Shown here: positions 60,959 through 64,000 of the stretch, piece after piece
Numbering within the stretch: position 1 is the stretch's first letter
Layout: every line of letters begins with the position of its first letter
From: Pagrus major
Lineage: Eukaryota > Chordata > Actinopteri > Spariformes > Sparidae
Assembly (NCBI RefSeq): GCF_040436345.1
Contig: NC_133219.1
Location: forward strand, 19,304,958 to 19,368,957
Direction of reading: 5' to 3'
DNA: 64,000 nucleotides
Translations under genes and position numbers: made by a program
The notes under the pieces: model-generated
Told to the model about the DNA's origin: nothing
Seen by the model: the letters and a program-made list of their open reading frames with translations, nothing else
The model's database searches: none

Positions 60959-62383
60959 ATGGCTGAGAAAATTGCTCTCTTTGAAAGTCTCCTGAGCTGC
61001 CATGTGTGTTCAGAGACTTTCAGAGATCCTGTGTCTCTGAGCTGCAACCACAGCTTCTGTTCAATCTGCCTGAAAAAATTCTGGGAACAAGCTGCAAACA
61101 AAAACTGTCCCATTTGTAAAAGAAGATCCTCAAAAGATCTACTAGTGAACTATCAATTGAAGGAACTGGCTGACTCCTTTGCTGGGAGACAGAAATCTGG
61201 ATCATCTGAGGCAGAAAAAGGAGAGAAGAAGGTGGAGGTGGTGTGGAGTAAACATCAAGAAGAGACATTTCTCTTCTGTGAGGACGAGCAGAGAGCTGTG
61301 TGTCCTGTCTGTGAGTTTTCTCTCCACCGGACTCACAAGGTGGTTCCTGTAGAACAAGCAGTCAGTGAGCTGAAGGAGCAGCTGAAATCTGACTTAAAGT
61401 CTCTACAGGACAAGAGGAACAAATACAAACAAGTGAGGAAAACATACAATGAAGTGATTCAACACTCCAACAAGCAGCTGTTGTCCACAGAGAGGCAGAT
61501 CAGAGCAGAGTTCAACAAGCTCCACCAGTTCCTGAAAGAGGAAGAGGAGTCCAGACTGGCAGCTCTGAGGGAGGAAGAGGAGCAGAAGGGGAAGACTATC
61601 AGCAGAGAGATGAAGATGATGGAGGAGCAGATCTCCTCTCTGTCAGACAGTATCTGTGCTGTTGAAGAAGAGCTGCAGAAACACAACGTGCCATTCCTCA
61701 GCAGTTATAAAGCCACTCAGACCAGAGCCAGAGTCCAGTGCTCACTGTCAGATCCACAGCTGGTCTCAGGAGCGCTGATAGATGTGGCCAAACACCTGGG
61801 CAACCTGTCCTTCAGAGTCTGGGAGAAGATGAAGGACAAGGTCCACTTCAGTCCTGTCATTCTGGACCCAAACACTGCAAACCCCTGGCTCCATCTGTCT
61901 GATGATCTGACCAGTGTGAAAAATGAAGACACAAAGCAGCAGCTTCCTGACAATCCAGAGAGATTCACTAAGTATGTCAATATTCTGGGCTCTGAGGGCT
62001 TCAGCTCAGGGAAACACAGCTGGGAGGTGGAGGTGGGAGATCATCCTAGCTGGAATGTAGGTTTGGGTAAAGAGTCAGCTGACAGGAAGGGAAAGATATC
62101 TGGTACACCAAAATATGGAATCTGGTGTTTATCACATGATGATGGAAAATACACTAATGGTGTTGATGAGACTGTCAGAGTGAAGAAGAGTCTGCAGAGG
62201 ATCAGAGTCCAGCTGGACTATGACAGGGGGGAGGTGTCCTTCTACGACCCTGAAGACATGACTCACATCTACACTCACAGAGACACTTTCACTGAGAAAC
62301 TCTTCCCATTTTTCACTGTTGGAGAGGCTGCTGATGCTAAAACTGCTGATATCAAAATCTGTCAGACTGATATTTCTCTGTGA
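60959..62383 (+). CDS. Single-exon TRIM E3 ubiquitin ligase (RING, B-box, coiled coil, PRY-SPRY)
   Basis: 474-aa cytosolic TRIM protein of the group often labelled zinc-binding protein A33-like, nuclear factor 7-like or TRIM35/39-like in fish. The RING transfers ubiquitin from E2s, and the SPRY recognises targets, often in innate immunity. RING C3HC4 ligands: C14, C17, C29, H31, C34, C37, C50, C53. B-box2 (about 94-130) keeps H99, C107, C115, C118, H123 and H126, but the first ligand is Trp96 (TGG) where Cys is usual. Coiled coil about 131-245, rich in Glu and Lys. PRY with ILDPNTANPWLHLSDD (301-316), SPRY with SWEVEVG, GIWCLS and QLDYDRGEVSFYD. The frame is uninterrupted and the start (AGAAATGG) has a good context with the RING close behind. 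No intron. TGA at 62381-62383. The exact orthologue cannot be named because the family is expanded in fish. Confidence 0.93.
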   Translation: MAEKIALFESLLSCHVCSETFRDPVSLSCNHSFCSICLKKFWEQAANKNCPICKRRSSKDLLVNYQLKELADSFAGRQKSGSSEAEKGEKKVEVVWSKHQEETFLFCEDEQRAVCPVCEFSLHRTHKVVPVEQAVSELKEQLKSDLKSLQDKRNKYKQVRKTYNEVIQHSNKQLLSTERQIRAEFNKLHQFLKEEEESRLAALREEEEQKGKTISREMKMMEEQISSLSDSICAVEEELQKHNVPFLSSYKATQTRARVQCSLSDPQLVSGALIDVAKHLGNLSFRVWEKMKDKVHFSPVILDPNTANPWLHLSDDLTSVKNEDTKQQLPDNPERFTKYVNILGSEGFSSGKHSWEVEVGDHPSWNVGLGKESADRKGKISGTPKYGIWCLSHDDGKYTNGVDETVRVKKSLQRIRVQLDYDRGEVSFYDPEDMTHIYTHRDTFTEKLFPFFTVGEAADAKTADIKICQTDISL

Positions 62384-63592
62384 TGTTCAGGAATGTAAAT
62401 TAATTGTTCCAACTTTTACATTCAAAATGTATAAATCATGACTGTTTGAGGTTTATTAGACATCACTCATCATTGCACCCAAACCAGCATTCTGGATCTG
62501 TTTTTTTTTCTTTTACATCTGAAGCAGACATAAGCAGTCTATAGATTATAAATGCATACTGAAACTGTATTTTTTATCTGGTCTTAAAGTTTTATACAAT
62601 TATAAATCAGTTTTTTAAGATTATAACTTATTATCCTGGTCAGCAGCATCTTGTTTTTAGTCAGATCACAATATAACATAAACTGTATCCACTACAACAA
62701 ATATGTTGTTTCTTTAACTTTTATCATCATCAGACATCAGTTTGTGTTTGTCAGATTTCAGTTTTTACACTCAGAGTCTCAGTGGTTCAGAGGATCAACA
62801 CACATTCTGGATCTGACTGATTGTCTTTTTTATAATTTGTTGTTGAGCGTCACAGAAATTGTTTTTCTGTCTCTACTGTCTGAAATGAAATTACGTTAAG
62901 TTGTTTTATTTTTATTTACACTTTTCAGGCAAACTGACTGCAAAGTGATTTACATTAAATCATTGTTTTGAGCTGAAATCTGTACTTTCAAATATCTTCA
63001 GTCATTAAGTATTCAGTTATATTTTATTTTGATAACATTTATGAAGAAAGTCACTCCAAAGACAAACTTGATATATTGAAGCTGATTGTTTTGTTTCATC
63101 ATCTCACAGTGCTTCTTCAGATGTATATGACATTTGTTGTGTGTAAACATGGTCAATAACACGAATGATAAAAGTCAATGTCCAGATCAACATATGATCA
63201 ACATAGAGGAAATACCAGCAGGACCATTTAGTTTACTTAAGAAAAATAAATAATAATAACTATATGTTTTTGAAATGTACATCAGATGGATGCTGCTTCA
63301 CATGATGTGTAATTAAATCACCAGCAGCTTTTATTCAGAATTATGTGGTTGTCAGTCAAACAGTCGTGTGATTTTACAAAGGTAAAAATTATAATAAACA
63401 CAGATCATAAAAGACAATTATAGAAAATACGATATTTATTGTTAATCCATTAATGATATAATAACTGTTTTCTTTCTATTTTTTCTTTCTGTAAAGTCAC
63501 ATGACTCATGAACTGATTGTATATAAAGAAACCTGAATCAGCCTCATACCACCCTGATGAAGCTGAACAGCTGAAAACATGTGAGGAATAAA
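62384..63592 (+). other. Probable 3' UTR and flank of the TRIM gene
   Basis: AT-rich with no coding frame. AATAAA occurs at 63246-63251, within AATAAATAATAA, and at 63587-63592. Without transcripts the end cannot be fixed. Confidence 0.4.
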
Positions 63593-64000
63593 ACATGTCA
63601 TACTGGAGAGGAGTTGTGCAGCTTGTTTAATACTGATGGAGTTTTACTGATTGTCACACTGATCTGTACCTCACTGTGTGTGTGCGTGTGTGTGTGTGTG
63701 TGTGTATGTGTGTGTGTGAGTGTGAGTGTGAGTGTGTGTGTCGTCAAAATAGAAACAGAAATCTAGTATAAAAGATGGTTAAACTTTAAACTCCCACAAC
63801 TTCACTGCAGGATTATATACTCTAAAAATGTAGTTTTATAAACAATTATAACAGTTTCCTTAAGAAATATATAAGAAATATATAAAGTTTGTAAAGTGAA
63901 GTTGTGACAGTGTGTTGATCCTCAGCTCTGATACAGACAGCCTCATTAAAGAGAGGGAGTACTGAGGCTTGTACAGACACAGCAGGTCTCTGATACTGGC
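63593..64000. other. Intergenic with a TG/GA-type microsatellite
   Basis: TG/TGAG tract at about 63677-63740. No gene seen up to the window end. Confidence 0.5.
63677..63740. repeat. (TG)n with TGAG interruptions
   Basis: TG tract with GC, AT and GAG variants. Confidence 0.9.

Noticed and set aside
61020..61980. Minus-strand frames inside the TRIM gene
   Set aside because: Antisense shadows with no domain.

Overview
This is vertebrate nuclear DNA, most likely from a ray-finned (teleost) fish. Genes have introns with GT/AG junctions. Intergenic DNA is AT-leaning and full of long CA/TG microsatellites and small inverted-repeat elements of the kind common in fish. The TRIM gene at the right end is of the single-exon RING/B-box/PRY-SPRY type that is greatly expanded in fish. 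No bacterial, organellar or viral gene set is present.

Only three protein-coding genes can be supported. (1) At 0.9-1.7 kb on the plus strand, coding exons 2-5 of histone variant H2A.Z, of the H2A.Z.2 (H2AZ2/H2AFV) type by all three diagnostic residues. The exon carrying the initiator Met is not certain. (2) At 8.9-10.9 kb on the minus strand, a two-coding-exon heparan sulfate glucosamine 3-O-sulfotransferase of the HS3ST1 group, 307 aa, with all expected motifs. A probable non-coding upstream exon begins at 11,090, so part of the DNA to its right may be its 5' intron or regulatory domain. (3) At 60.96-62.38 kb on the plus strand, an intact single-exon 474-aa TRIM E3 ubiquitin ligase.

Between 11.1 and 59.9 kb there is no convincing host gene. 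This stretch holds six copies of one TTAA-flanked inverted-repeat element, several other inverted-repeat/hairpin families, SINE-like pieces, a frameshifted Tc1/mariner transposase relic (about 20.9 kb), a 5'-truncated L1-like LINE tail (about 55.1-55.7 kb), microsatellites up to 86 bp, a 380-bp purine-rich tract (50.4-50.8 kb) and two minisatellites (43.0 and 43.4 kb). One short open segment at 47.8-48.0 kb on the minus strand resembles a MADF/Myb-SANT-like exon. Several unique-looking islands could be conserved enhancers, which needs a comparative alignment to test.

The most informative locus is 60.0-62.4 kb. An inverted, decayed PRY-domain fragment and a second copy of the TRIM leader segment lie just upstream of the intact TRIM gene, showing local duplication and rearrangement. 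The intact TRIM gene has lost the first zinc-ligand Cys of its B-box (Trp at residue 96). I found no new multi-gene system. The three genes act in unrelated processes: chromatin, glycosaminoglycan sulfation and ubiquitin-linked immunity.
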